NCBI GenBank assembly: GCA_963700515.1
Contig: CAVOXY010000045.1
Location: forward strand, 60,308-124,307
Source of the DNA: JAJRVM01 sp963700515
GTDB lineage: Bacteria; Planctomycetota; Planctomycetia; Pirellulales; Pirellulaceae
DNA: 64,000 nucleotides
Direction of reading: 5' to 3'
Within the stretch, counting starts at the first letter, position 1, and each line of letters starts with the position of its first letter. The notes beneath the pieces are model-generated. The model had not been told where the DNA came from. It was given only the letters and a program-made list of their open reading frames with translations, and searched no databases. The translations under genes were made by a program, and so were the position numbers. Positions 28,967 to 38,647 of the stretch are shown here, one piece after another.

Positions 28967-31900
28967 TCAATCCACTCTCACTTGGACATGAATCTCTCGA
29001 CCGCGCTGCGGCTGGGTGATGATGATGGCATCGCGCGTGAACGCGTCGAGTGGCTTGTCGTCGCGCGTCACACTCCTAATTGCCCGGCCTGCCGGCAGAC
29101 GCGGATACAGCACGATTCTCCTCAGGCTTCTTGCGGCCTGGTCGCCCTTGGGCGTTAGGGCCATGCGATAGTCGACGATCGAACCGTCCTGGCTGGGCCG
29201 GATCTGCAGCGTCAGGTCGCCGAAATGCGTGGTCAATCCTGACACGGAGACTTGATTCTCCGACTGCTGCCAGCGACGCAGCAGTGCGGGCGCAATCCAC
29301 AAGTCGGATCCATCTTCGAACACAAACAGCTGCCGAAACAGATTGATCCACTGGCCATCCGCCCAAAAGTGCGGCTGATCCCCCCCTGCGATCACGTTGG
29401 AGTAACCTTCTCCCCAACTGAGGGTCCCACCAGCTGTGTCGGTAAATGCGCAGAAATAATCGAGCGCCCTCTCCGGTTCGCCGCGCAGCAGATACCCAAC
29501 GGCTCGATCGACACCGATGTACGGCCAGTAGCTACCTTCAGCTTCCGAGTGCATACCGCCGCCCCACGTATTGCTCATCCGCTCCATCCGCCGCACCGTC
29601 GCCGATAGCATTGGATCGTGCGGTTCGATACAGCGGCACGGCCACAGGAGGCAATTGTGGGCCCAGAACCCGTACATGCCGACTCCTTCCGGCTCCACGC
29701 CGAACCAGAGTTGCCCCTCATACAATCCGGTTCGCTTGAACGTGGCCTGAAAAGACTTGTGCAGGCTGCGCTTGCAGGTCCTGACACTCCTGCGTGAAGA
29801 GGCGGCAATCATCTTCGGCGCCCATGGATCGAGCGGCATCGGCCGCCTCGCGCAGCCCGAGCACGGCAAACCCATTCATATAGTACATATGCATCCCGGC
29901 ACCGACCTCCAGCACTTCCATCCCGCCCGGCTCGATCAAGCCGTAACGCGGGTCTTGGGGATCCTTCACTTCCTGCATGTGTTTGTGGCGCGAGTTGACA
30001 ATCCACATGGCGCCGCGGCGGATAAAGGGATAGGCGGTGTTGTCGAGCCACCCTCGATCGCCACTCAGCTTGTAGTGTTGAACCAGCGCCCAGATGTTCT
30101 GGCCCTGTGTGTCAAACTGCCCGGGCCGAGTATTCCATAAACCGTTGGGGAGCATTCCCAGCTGGAGCGGCTTGCCGTCGAAGGCTATCAACCCTTGTGG
30201 AACGTCATCGACATCCATGCAATAGACCCGCAACAGACGCTGGGCCTGCTCGTGCAAACCAGCCAGGTCAAAAGCATAAACGACGTACGCTTGATCGCGA
30301 TAAGCATGGTCAAAGTAGAAAAACGGACTGCAGGTGTTGTAAACCACGCCGTCGGTAATTGCCACGTCCAATATCGCACGGGTGGCCAGACGCGAGAGAA
30401 ACATATCTTTGAGAACGGGATCCGGAAGCTCGAACGTGGCGGCCCGTGCGAAAAACTGATTCCAGTATTCACGCACCGACTGTTCGGCAGCCTCTGGTGA
30501 GAGCGATTGGAGTCCCCCGATCTGCTCTGCGGAGTACGGCGGAACACTCTCGCCCGGCAGCACGTCGCGAAAGGCGTGCGATATGTAGCCCATACTGACC
30601 GGTTGGCGACGGTGGACCGGCGGAACTCGCAGCCAATACGTCTTGGTCGCACCGGGCGGCACGCTTCCACCGAACCGGAGTTTGAGTCGCGCGAATCCCA
30701 AGTCGCTCTTGTCGTAGTCCTGATTCTGTGATCCCTGTTCGGGTGTCGCTCCCACGTTGATATGCCAGACACACTGCGAATTCATCGCGCCGCTGTAAAT
30801 CGCTTCGTCGTTGAGTACATTGGTCCCCTGCGGCAGGACGTAGATGACACTCAATCGCGTGTGACGAATGCGCGACTCAGGGGCCACGCCGGAGCGAACT
30901 TCGATGTACCCATCGCCGTCAACATCGCACGCGCCGTCAAAATGGGCGCACAGTGGTTGCCGCTTCTCGGAAATATACTGCACCCAATCCAACGTCTGTG
31001 GCGCAAGGCCCTCCACCTTGTACTCGAAGACGAGGTCACCTGCCTTCTCGGGTTTTTCGAGCAGATACCCCGAGATGTGCGGTGTCGAAACGAGGTAGAC
31101 AAGATATTTCTTCGTGGGCTCGGCCTTGATCCGGTACACCACTGGCAGGCCATCAAGTCCCAGCCGATACGTTCCCACAGCGGCTTCCGTCTGGCCCGGC
31201 CCTCCTCCCACCGCGTAGGCCTTGGCCCGTTTGTCACAGAGCCCCCAATCACGAGATATGAGTTCCGGTGCGGCGCCCGGATCAGCAATCAAGAACGGTG
31301 CATCTCCAAGGCCCCTGACCACACCCTCCTCCAAACGCATGTCGGGCGGACCTTCCAGGGTCGCCGTCAAATGGCCCGCAACTGGCGTCCCAGTCCGGTT
31401 CTGAACCTGCAGTTTGTACAAGTCGAAGTTCCCGAGCTGCGGGACTCGGAACGGTCATGACCGAGACTTTGTACAACAGTCCATCGCACTGCCAGCCACC
31501 CCAGATGGCCGGGAGCCGACCATCGACCAGACCCAAGCGGAAACTACTGAGTGAATCAGGTTTGATCTCCTGCTGACCGTCGTCGTGGCGAAAGACCAGG
31601 TCGAAAGCCGGATAGCGAACGTGCATTTCTCGCCCGATGGCATTGAAGTCCAGATTGCCGATGACTCCAAACGTACTCCATTCGTTCGCACCGCTATTGC
31701 GTCCCGGCGCACACTCTTCGAGACTCGAATCGAAGATCGCTACGTGTCGCTCGTCGTAGTCTTTCAAACGAAGCGGCTGGTAGTTCCCGGTTCCAACCTG
31801 GGAAGCCAGCGACAGTTGGCGGTGTCGCTTGATGGCCTGCAGATCCTGAGAAGCGACACCGGTGATCGTGGCGCCGCGGAACCGCGCCGTGGAACCTTCC

Positions 31901-32487
31901 CACGGCGAGGCATAGAACTCGGTGATCTGACCGCTGTCCCAGCCCAGCAAGGTGTGCATGTCTTCGTACACCTTGCGCTCGACTGACGTCCACTGCCGCG
32001 GTAGGTCGGCAGCCACAAAGAACTCGACCGTCGGGTCGTGCGACGTCGGCTCGCTCCAGGCTCCCGCCCCATATCCAAGGTACCGACGTTGCCCGGTTTC
32101 GGGATTCGTCAGCTGAATCTGCACGATACAGACCCGTCCCGATTCCTTCTTCCACGACCAGGACAAGCGTGTCGAGGGAGTGACAAACACCGGTTGTTCG
32201 ATCTTCATGCCAACCTGCTGGCCGGTCACCAGGAAATGCTGTGGTTCTTCTGCCGTACCATCAATCAGCTGTATGGTTCCCGCACCCAACGGCGCCGACA
32301 CCGATTCGGTACCCAACAGAACGAAATCAGATATCGCATCGGATGGCGTCTGCACCTCTCCTACAACAGCACCGGGAAAGAGTGGTTCGTCGCCAATGCA
32401 GTCATCCACAGCTGGAAACCGACAAAGCAGAAGTGCGATCACGAACTGAGCGGCAACACAACACGGTGTGAATCTCAAGTGTCTCAC
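28967..32487 (-). CDS. Large secreted six-hairpin glycosidase-like protein, two frameshifts
   Basis: I start at GTG 32487, which has GCAGGAG upstream and opens a signal peptide (FTPCCVAAQFVIALLLC). The N-terminal third is beta-rich (SWSWKKESGRVCIVQIQL, YGAGAWSEPTSHDPTVEFFV). The last two thirds are (alpha/alpha)6-like, with YFDHAYRDQAYVVYAFDLAG, WNTRPGQFDTQGQNIWALVQ, SEAEGSYWPYIGVDRAVGYL and GGDQPHFWADGQWINLFRQL. Frames change at about 31432 (CGG G AAC) and 29774 (CTG C AAG), each one extra base. The corrected length is 1,172 residues. It resembles non-reducing-end glycosidases with six-hairpin domains, but I cannot name a family or substrate. The 82-bp-period array at 32.5-33.0 kb ends just upstream. 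Confidence 0.75.
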
Positions 32488-32540
32488 AAGGTAACTCCTG
32501 CAAAATAAATCTGGCAAGGTCAGACCGCTACTTCACTCTT

Positions 32541-32975
32541 CTGAAGCCTGGCGGCTTCAGCTACGTAGCTGAGCCCGCCAAGGGCTCAGCGGCCCTGCCT
32601 ATCCGTCCGCGATTTCACTCCTCTGAAGCCTGGCGGCTTCAGCTACGTAGCTGAGCCCGCCAAGGGCTCAGCGGCCCTGCCTATCCGTCCGCGACTTCAC
32701 TCCTCTGAAGCCTGGCGGCTTCAGCTACGTAGCTGAGCCCGCCAAGGGCTCAGCGGCCCTGCCTATCCGTCCGCGACTTCACTCCTCTGAAGCCTGGCGG
32801 CTTCAGCTACGTAGCTGAGCCCGCCAAGGGCTCAGCGGCCCTGCCCTTCCGCCCGCGACTTCACTCCTCTGAAGCCTGGCGGCTTCAGCTACGTAGCTGA
32901 GCCCGCCAAGGGCTCAGCGGCCCCGCCCATCCGCCACGCGACTTCACTCCTCTGAAGCCTGGCGGCTTCAGCTAC
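32541..32975. repeat. 82-bp-period double-hairpin array, 5-6 units
   Basis: Hairpin B (CTGAAGCC-TGGC-GGCTTCAG) starts at 32541, 32623, 32705, 32787, 32869 and 32952, alternating with five copies of hairpin A (GTAGCTGAGCCC...GGGCTCAGC). The spacer (ggccctgcctatccgtccgc) differs wholly from that of the 8.3-9.7 kb array, yet the period is the same. The array fills the gap between the URO-D-like stop codon (18 bp away) and the start of the six-hairpin glycosidase. Confidence 0.96.
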
Positions 32976-32992
32976 CGCATCGTTCTGGCACG

Positions 32993-34078
32993 TTACGAGC
33001 CACACAGCATATCCGCCTCTTGGATCGAGTGGGCTTCGATCACGAAGAAGAGCCGATTGGCGTCCAGTTCACGACAGAGTAAGGCAATTTCACGCTGGAA
33101 ATCGGCGTCGCCACCGTGTGCGCCGCCGTAGTAAAGCTGTACGGACTTGCCGGCCGCTTGCATCTGATGCAGGAGATCCAGCCACTCTGATGGCAATGGC
33201 TGGCCAGCACCTTGAATCCATTGAATGCAGTCCAGCTGTTGGATCTCGAGCAAACGTGGCAGGTGCTGCAGTGCTCCTGGACCGTCCAAATGGTACATGG
33301 TGTGGTCCACGTGCTTGGCGCACTCAACCGTATCGTGCAGACAGAAGGCCTGGAACATGGCGGGACTGATCAGGCACGAGAAATCATTCTGCCCGATACA
33401 CAGAAAACGTTGCCGACTCCATCCCATCGTCCAATTCGAAGTCCCCTGCCCTGCCGGCAGCACAACAGACGATACGGTATCAACGACCTGCTTCCAGAGT
33501 GCCGTCAACTGGTCCATGGCCCGATGCACAACGTCCGGTTTCTCGAGCATGTCGAACATCAGTCGTTCGGGACCGCACAGGGCCGAGAGTGCGTCGATAC
33601 CGGTGTGGAGGTCGGGGTATGCCGTGATCCATTTGCCTTGGCCGACCTGGACCGAGGCCCGCAAGATATCCAGATACAGCGTCCACCAACGATTGTTCGA
33701 AGCGATGTGCAACGGAGAGTGCTCCGCCCAATCATCCACCAGCGGCCGGGCCCAAGAAGTGAACTCGCGAGGTTTCAGCAGCAGGTCAGCGCCGAGCCAG
33801 GCGGCAAATTGATCCGGACCGAGCCAGGGATTAAAGACGGGCAACGCATCACCGGCATAATACGTATGAGCGAGATCGAATTCGGCTTTGCGGATCACGT
33901 ATTCCACATCGGTCCACAGCAACTCATCCGTCGCCGGTTCGGCCGGCGGCGTGCCGTTGACCGCTTTCGGCACCGTGATCCAGAGTAGCGGGCCGGCGTC
34001 GAGCTCCCCGCACCAAAACGCTTCGTGTCGCGCACAGATTTCAGCTGTGTGGCTGTTTTCGAGCCAAATCGTCTTCAC
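32993..34078 (-). CDS. Uroporphyrinogen decarboxylase-like (URO-D superfamily) protein
   Basis: The 361-residue cytoplasmic protein has the URO-D/MtaA-type TIM-barrel pattern: PVFNPWLGPDQFAAWLGADL near residue 80, WITAYPDLHTGIDALSALCG, a central LIS-x-AMFQAFCL segment, HTMYHLDGPGALQHLPRLLE (the His/Asp pair of corrinoid methyltransferase relatives), and LYYGGAHGG near the C-terminus. It lacks the N-terminal Arg-rich motif of true HemE, so haem synthesis is unlikely. Relatives in planctomycetes are abundant and unassigned; methyl transfer is one possibility. It is co-directional with the PQQ-type gene upstream and the six-hairpin glycosidase downstream. Confidence 0.75.
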   Translation of the reverse strand: MKTIWLENSHTAEICARHEAFWCGELDAGPLLWITVPKAVNGTPPAEPATDELLWTDVEYVIRKAEFDLAHTYYAGDALPVFNPWLGPDQFAAWLGADLLLKPREFTSWARPLVDDWAEHSPLHIASNNRWWTLYLDILRASVQVGQGKWITAYPDLHTGIDALSALCGPERLMFDMLEKPDVVHRAMDQLTALWKQVVDTVSSVVLPAGQGTSNWTMGWSRQRFLCIGQNDFSCLISPAMFQAFCLHDTVECAKHVDHTMYHLDGPGALQHLPRLLEIQQLDCIQWIQGAGQPLPSEWLDLLHQMQAAGKSVQLYYGGAHGGDADFQREIALLCRELDANRLFFVIEAHSIQEADMLCGS

Positions 34079-34157
34079 ATCGACCCTCGCTGCGGATCTA
34101 CCGTAAGCCTGTCCGCGTATCGGGAGGGCGAAGCTCGTGGAACCTATGAGTTAGCGT

Positions 34158-35432
34158 TCACTCGCCGCCCACGCAAAACAGGTGCTGCTGGCCGCGGATG
34201 AACAGTCGATTTCCTGCCGGCACAGGTGAAGCGATAATCGATTCTTGCATGTCGTTTTCAGCCAACAGCTCGAACCCGCCTGCGACCTTCGCGACAAATA
34301 CCATGCCGTCCTCACGAGCGGCGTAGAGGTTACCTCCGGCAATCAACGGTGACGCATAGTAGGCGTTGCGATTTTTCGGGAGGGATTGGCTCCACAACGT
34401 CTCACCACTGGCCGGGTCAATACACTCGACTTCGCCATGATCCCGCAACAGGTAGATGTTTCCTTGGAAGACTGCCGGTGTCGGCACGAACGTCCCGGTA
34501 TCGTCGCGATCCCAGATCCGATTCGTGGCGGTCACGTCACCCTCACCACCGAGCCGCACACCGTGCAACCTGGGGTCACCGCGATCGTTGCGTCCGCAGG
34601 CAATCACGGCCATGTCGCCGACAACCACGGGAGAAGCAATCGCCGGCCATAAGTCCCTGGAATCGGGATTGAAATTGCCGCAAGACCAGAGAACCTTGCC
34701 GTCGGCCGCGCCGTGGACGGTGAGGTGCTGTCCGCCCCACACGAGCACAGCTTCCGCTCCCTTATGCTCAATGACCAGTGGCGTCGTGTAAGCGTGATCA
34801 CCCTCGGTCGGCGTCTCGAAATTCCGCGGAGCATTCCAGCGCATCTCGCCCGTCGTCTTGTCGAAGGCGGCCAGCCACGATTCTCCATGATGCATCCGAG
34901 TCATCACGACGTTGTCGTGCGTCAACACGGGAGACGTGCCGTGATCCCAGAATAGCGTGTCCGGACCAAAACGTTCGACGAGATTCGTTTGCCAACGGAT
35001 CTGGCCATCCAGGTCGACGGCCGCCAACGTGCCACTCTTGAAGTACACGAAGATTCCCTTGCCATCCGTAACCGGAGACGGATTGCTGCCCGACCCATTG
35101 CGATGTTTACCTGGATTCTCCTGGCCGAAAGTCGCCTGCCAAAGCGATTTCCCCGACCAGTCAATGGCCAGCAACGCATCCAGTCCATGGCTCGGTGCCG
35201 TCACGTACACGCGTTGGTCCCAGACGATGGGAGTCGAGCAGCCTTTGCCCGGCAACGGCACTTTCCATAACACGTGGTCGGCATCCCACTGCACGGGGTA
35301 CGTCCCACTTTCCGTACTACCTTCGCCGCGCGACCCACGCCATTGAGGCCAATCCGAGGGACCGACAGCCCCCAGGGATACAACCAGCGACAGACAAACG
35401 ACCAACGAAATAACACACTTGCTCCATGACAT
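34158..35432 (-). CDS. Secreted PQQ-like beta-propeller protein
   Basis: A signal peptide (MSWSKCVISLVVCLSLVVSL) leads a 424-residue protein starting with the planctomycete marker PSDWPQWRGSRGEGSTE. Repeated blades follow, such as LLAIDWSGKSLWQATFG, LAAVDLDGQIRWQTNL, AAFDKTTGEMRWNA and VECIDPASGETLWSQSL, typical of PQQ/BamB-like propellers. The full PQQ dehydrogenase active site is not apparent, so it may be a scaffold or binding protein rather than an enzyme. The location should be periplasmic. It shares its strand with the URO-D-like gene (79 bp downstream) and the Tat-exported protein (107 bp upstream). Confidence 0.88.
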   Translation of the reverse strand: MSWSKCVISLVVCLSLVVSLGAVGPSDWPQWRGSRGEGSTESGTYPVQWDADHVLWKVPLPGKGCSTPIVWDQRVYVTAPSHGLDALLAIDWSGKSLWQATFGQENPGKHRNGSGSNPSPVTDGKGIFVYFKSGTLAAVDLDGQIRWQTNLVERFGPDTLFWDHGTSPVLTHDNVVMTRMHHGESWLAAFDKTTGEMRWNAPRNFETPTEGDHAYTTPLVIEHKGAEAVLVWGGQHLTVHGAADGKVLWSCGNFNPDSRDLWPAIASPVVVGDMAVIACGRNDRGDPRLHGVRLGGEGDVTATNRIWDRDDTGTFVPTPAVFQGNIYLLRDHGEVECIDPASGETLWSQSLPKNRNAYYASPLIAGGNLYAAREDGMVFVAKVAGGFELLAENDMQESIIASPVPAGNRLFIRGQQHLFCVGGE

Positions 35433-35539
35433 CGGACGATTTGACTCCTAAACAAAACTGCGGCCACAACCAAACGTAGAACGGAATTCATTCCGTTTAT
35501 GCACCTCCCATCGTTCCCCACTTCCCCTACGTTGATTGG

Positions 35540-36488
35540 TTACGTGGTCAATTCACGAGTGTATCCGGCATTCGCACCAATCTCGTCGAAAAACCGGGGG
35601 TACATGCCGACGATCACACCATCTTGCGGCTTGATGTTCTCGAAGGCAAACCGAAACGCCTCGCGCACCGTCGCCTGACTTTCGCACAGGCGCCCGGCCC
35701 CCAAAATCTTGAAGCCGAGACAGGGCTGCGATACCTCACGCATCACCTGCGTCATCACGGCGGGGTCCGATCGATAAAATGGATAAGCGATCTGGAGCGT
35801 TTCCGGGGCCGGCGTCCCATTCGCCTCCGGCAAGCTCTTCCGCGTCAGGAAATAAAAGCAGCACATGAAGTAGTCGACTTCCCAGCCTTCATCGGCAATG
35901 CGTTTGATGCAGTCCGGATTGTGCGCGGAAACACCAGCCAGGAGCCCACGGTCATGCACGTCTTTGACATAATCGTGCACCTCCTGACTCTTCCCCTCGT
36001 GAAACAACTGATCGGTTACGCCGCCGTGGTGGACCAGCGCAAACGGCTTCGTATCACGTATCACCCCTTCGATCCCCTCGCGCCCTGCGTGCAGGCCGTA
36101 GAACTGCATCTGTGACCCTTCTTCCCGCACGCGTCTCAGCACCTCGGTCGTCGAGTCATTGACCGAAAACTGATGCGTGTTGATCCCCGCCTTCTCGCAG
36201 TCCAACAAAAACTGTACGGTCTGATCCGCCGTAAAATACTCCTTCATGTGCTGATCCATATGCGGTCCCAGGTAGGAGTATCCGCCAATCGGATTCCAGC
36301 CGGCCACGAGCCGCGTGATCGAGTGACTTCCCAGTTGGATCGCGGGCAAGGCAGCAGGAGTTGGTCGTCTTGTCACTGCCGGCGGCGGAACGGCCCGTCC
36401 AGGCAAGCCCCGAGGCTGCGGCCAAGAAACCGAGCTGCGACAAGAAGTCACGTCGTTGCATTTCCGAGCGATTCGTGGTGGGACTCAT
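35540..36488 (-). CDS. Tat-exported aldo/keto-reductase-like TIM-barrel protein, one frameshift
   Basis: The N-terminus carries a twin-arginine signal, EMQRRDFLSQLG (Arg 12 and 13), then a hydrophobic stretch to about residue 35. The frame changes near 36350 (NSC-x-LPAIQLGSHSITRL), one extra base, giving a corrected length of 315 residues. The body reads as a TIM barrel: RLVAGWNPIGGYSYLG, GINTHQFSVNDSTTEVLRRV, FALVHHGGVTDQLF, HDRGLLAGVSAHNPDCIKRI and CLGFKILGAGRLCESQATV. The pattern of strands matches aldo/keto-reductase-type proteins that carry Tat signals in planctomycetes, but the usual Asp-Tyr-Lys-His tetrad is not obvious. Its neighbour upstream is divergent, an Nramp-like transporter. 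Confidence 0.72.
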
Positions 36489-36639
36489 TTCTGCAAACTC
36501 CCCAGTGAATGAAGCGGATAGTCCGCCAAGCATTCTACCAAAGGTACGACCCGAAAGCGCCCAGGTGGCACTGACTGGAATACGAAATCGTGCCAAGTGT
36601 AGTTGTTCTGACGCTTGCGACATGCTATTTAGCTGGCAT

Positions 36640-38204
36640 ATGGCTTCACCACAGCGTCACCCCTCCCCGAACCCCACAGCCCCGGCCGGCCAAGCCCAAC
36701 TGCCTCGGCGCCCGCTGGAGTGGTTGACGGTCTTTGGCCCCGGAGCCATTATCGCTTCCTTGACGATCGGAACAGGCGAGCTGATTTTCTCGAGTCGCGG
36801 CGGAGCTATCTTCGGATACCGCGTACTGTTTCTGTTCGTCGTCATCTCGCTGCTCAAATGGGGACTCGTGGTGGCTGCCTCGCGCCACATCGTGTTGACC
36901 GGAGTACATCCTTACCAGCGCATGATCGATCTGCCCGGGCCGCGCGGCTGGTTCCCCTTGGTGTTGTTTCTGATCGCCACCGTTGCCCTTCCCATTTGGA
37001 TCAGTTTTCACAGCGGCGTGCTGGGAAATCTGATCGCCTGGCTGACAGGCACCAGCGAGATGCTTGGCGGCGCCACGGACTACCTCTGGGGCGCAGCCGT
37101 CTTGGGGATCGTGTTGGCCATCACGTCGGTCGGTGGTTATGCCACGCTTGAGCGGGTTCAACTTGTGATTGTGGCAGCCATGCTGCTGGGAGCCAGTGTG
37201 ACGCTCGTGATCTATCGGCCGGATTGGCTGGCGATGTTGCACGGCGCTGTCATTCCTCAACCCTTCGCATATCCTTCGTGGCTGGGTACCGAGTATCCGA
37301 AGATCGCCACCCAGCCGGTGTGGGTCGAAACGACTCGCTATGTGGGCGTCATCGGCGGAGCCGCTTTTGACTACATGGCCTATACATCCTTCGTGCGCGA
37401 CAGAGCGTGGGGACAAGCGGCCGCAGGTCCCGCCTCCACAACACGACTCACCGAAATCGCCAACGATCCTCACCATCCGGTCCGGCAGTGGCTCCGAGCC
37501 CCACTGATCGATTGTTCGCTGAGCTTTCTCGTGGTCATCGTCTTTACCGCTGTCTTCGTCGCCTCGGGGACAATCATTCTCGGTCCACATCACAAGATCC
37601 CTGACGAAACGAACTTGCTCGGATTGCAGTCGGCATTCGTGACGGGGATACACGCCTGGCTGTTCCCGTTGTACGTGGCCGGCGCTTTGCTCGCCATGAT
37701 CGGCACCCTCTACGGTACGTTGGAAGTCGCTTGTGCCATCGTTTCGGAAATGGCACGCTGCCTGGGCGGCACGTTTGCCGCCGAGCACGCGCGCCGTATT
37801 CGGCGATGGACAATTGTCTGGTGCGCGCTCGGCGCCTACGCCATTCTGTTCTGGTTGAGTGTCTACCAGTTTACTGGCGCAGCTGGCAAGCCCCGTCTGC
37901 TGCTGGCGATCCTGACTCCCGCCAACCTGTTCACGGGTGTGCTGGGGTGCGGCTTGTTCTGTCTGCTGAACCTGTGGATGGATCGGAGATTCCTTCCCAG
38001 AGCGCTGCGATCTACCAGCCTGGCTATGGCTGCTGAACATGGTGTCCGCCGTCGTGTTCATCTTCGTTGGATTGAAGGGCTACTGGGACGATCACCAGTC
38101 GCTGGTACGCGATCGGCACGCTGTGCGGCATGCTCCTGTTGGGCATTGCCGGTGGATACGTGATCAGCAGGTGGAAGACCCAGTCGCGGCGAGAAAGCGA
38201 TTGA
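36640..38204 (+). CDS. Nramp-like membrane transporter, two frameshifts
   Basis: About eleven hydrophobic segments are visible, such as VLFLFVVISLLKWGLVVAA, WFPLVLFLIATVALPIWISF and LWGAAVLGIVLAITSVGGYA. The first segment carries FGPGAIIASLTIGTGELIFS, which resembles the TM1 DPGN region of Nramp metal transporters, with changed metal residues. Near the end the frame moves twice: at about 38027 (GCT A TGG) giving WLLNMVSAVVFIFVGLKGYW, and at about 38097 (CAG T CGC) giving RWYAIGTLCGMLLLGIAGGY and VISRWKTQSRRESD. Stop at 38204; the corrected length is 520 residues. ATG 36640 is chosen (36622 is possible). The transported ion or solute is not certain given the altered motif. Confidence 0.7.
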
Positions 38205-38246
38205 TCGGGCCACACAAGCTCGGCAACTGTGCATTCACATTCTTAC

Positions 38247-38393
38247 TCATACTCTTACTCATACTCTTACTCTTCTTCTGCGGAAATGGCCCACAACCCG
38301 CGTCGATGCCGCTGGCATGAGGGTGCGGTTCATGCTGAGTTGAGTGAAGTCGTCTGTGAGTGCAGGGGAGTAAGAGTATGAGTAAGAGTATGA
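38247..38393. repeat. Perfect 26-bp inverted repeat built of TACTCT/TACTCA hexamers (gap 38205-38647)
   Basis: Arms 38247-38272 and 38368-38393 are perfect reverse complements over 26 bp, separated by 95 bp. Both are made of alternating hexamers (TACTCA, TACTCT). Related hexamers occur at 5609-5638. Nothing gene-like is seen in the rest of this 443-bp gap. Confidence 0.9.
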
Positions 38394-38647
38394 TTGAGAC
38401 TGGAGTAAGCTGGTGCCGCGGGAGGCTGTGAACGGTTGCCCAATATTGCTGTCTCGTTCCGCTGACCCACACAGGGTCTTCTGACAGGCCGGCCATCCCC
38501 GTCGAATGAGAGTTGTCCCATCCAAAACCCGCTCGGGTTGTTGATTTCACCTGAATTTGTGTTAGGCTGCGCGACACCCTTCGATGGTACATCGCGCGAT
38601 GGTTCCGATGCCGTCCACAAATCTGCTCACGAGGGAGACTGCCACTC

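Noticed and set aside
32993..34078. HemE (true uroporphyrinogen decarboxylase)
   Set aside because: The N-terminal Arg-rich substrate motif of HemE is missing, and the divergent sequence fits the wider URO-D/methyltransferase superfamily.
36646..38061. 471-codon open frame on the minus strand
   Set aside because: It is the antisense shadow of the Nramp-like gene. Its translation is rich in Gln, His, Arg and Gly with no hydrophobic pattern or motif.
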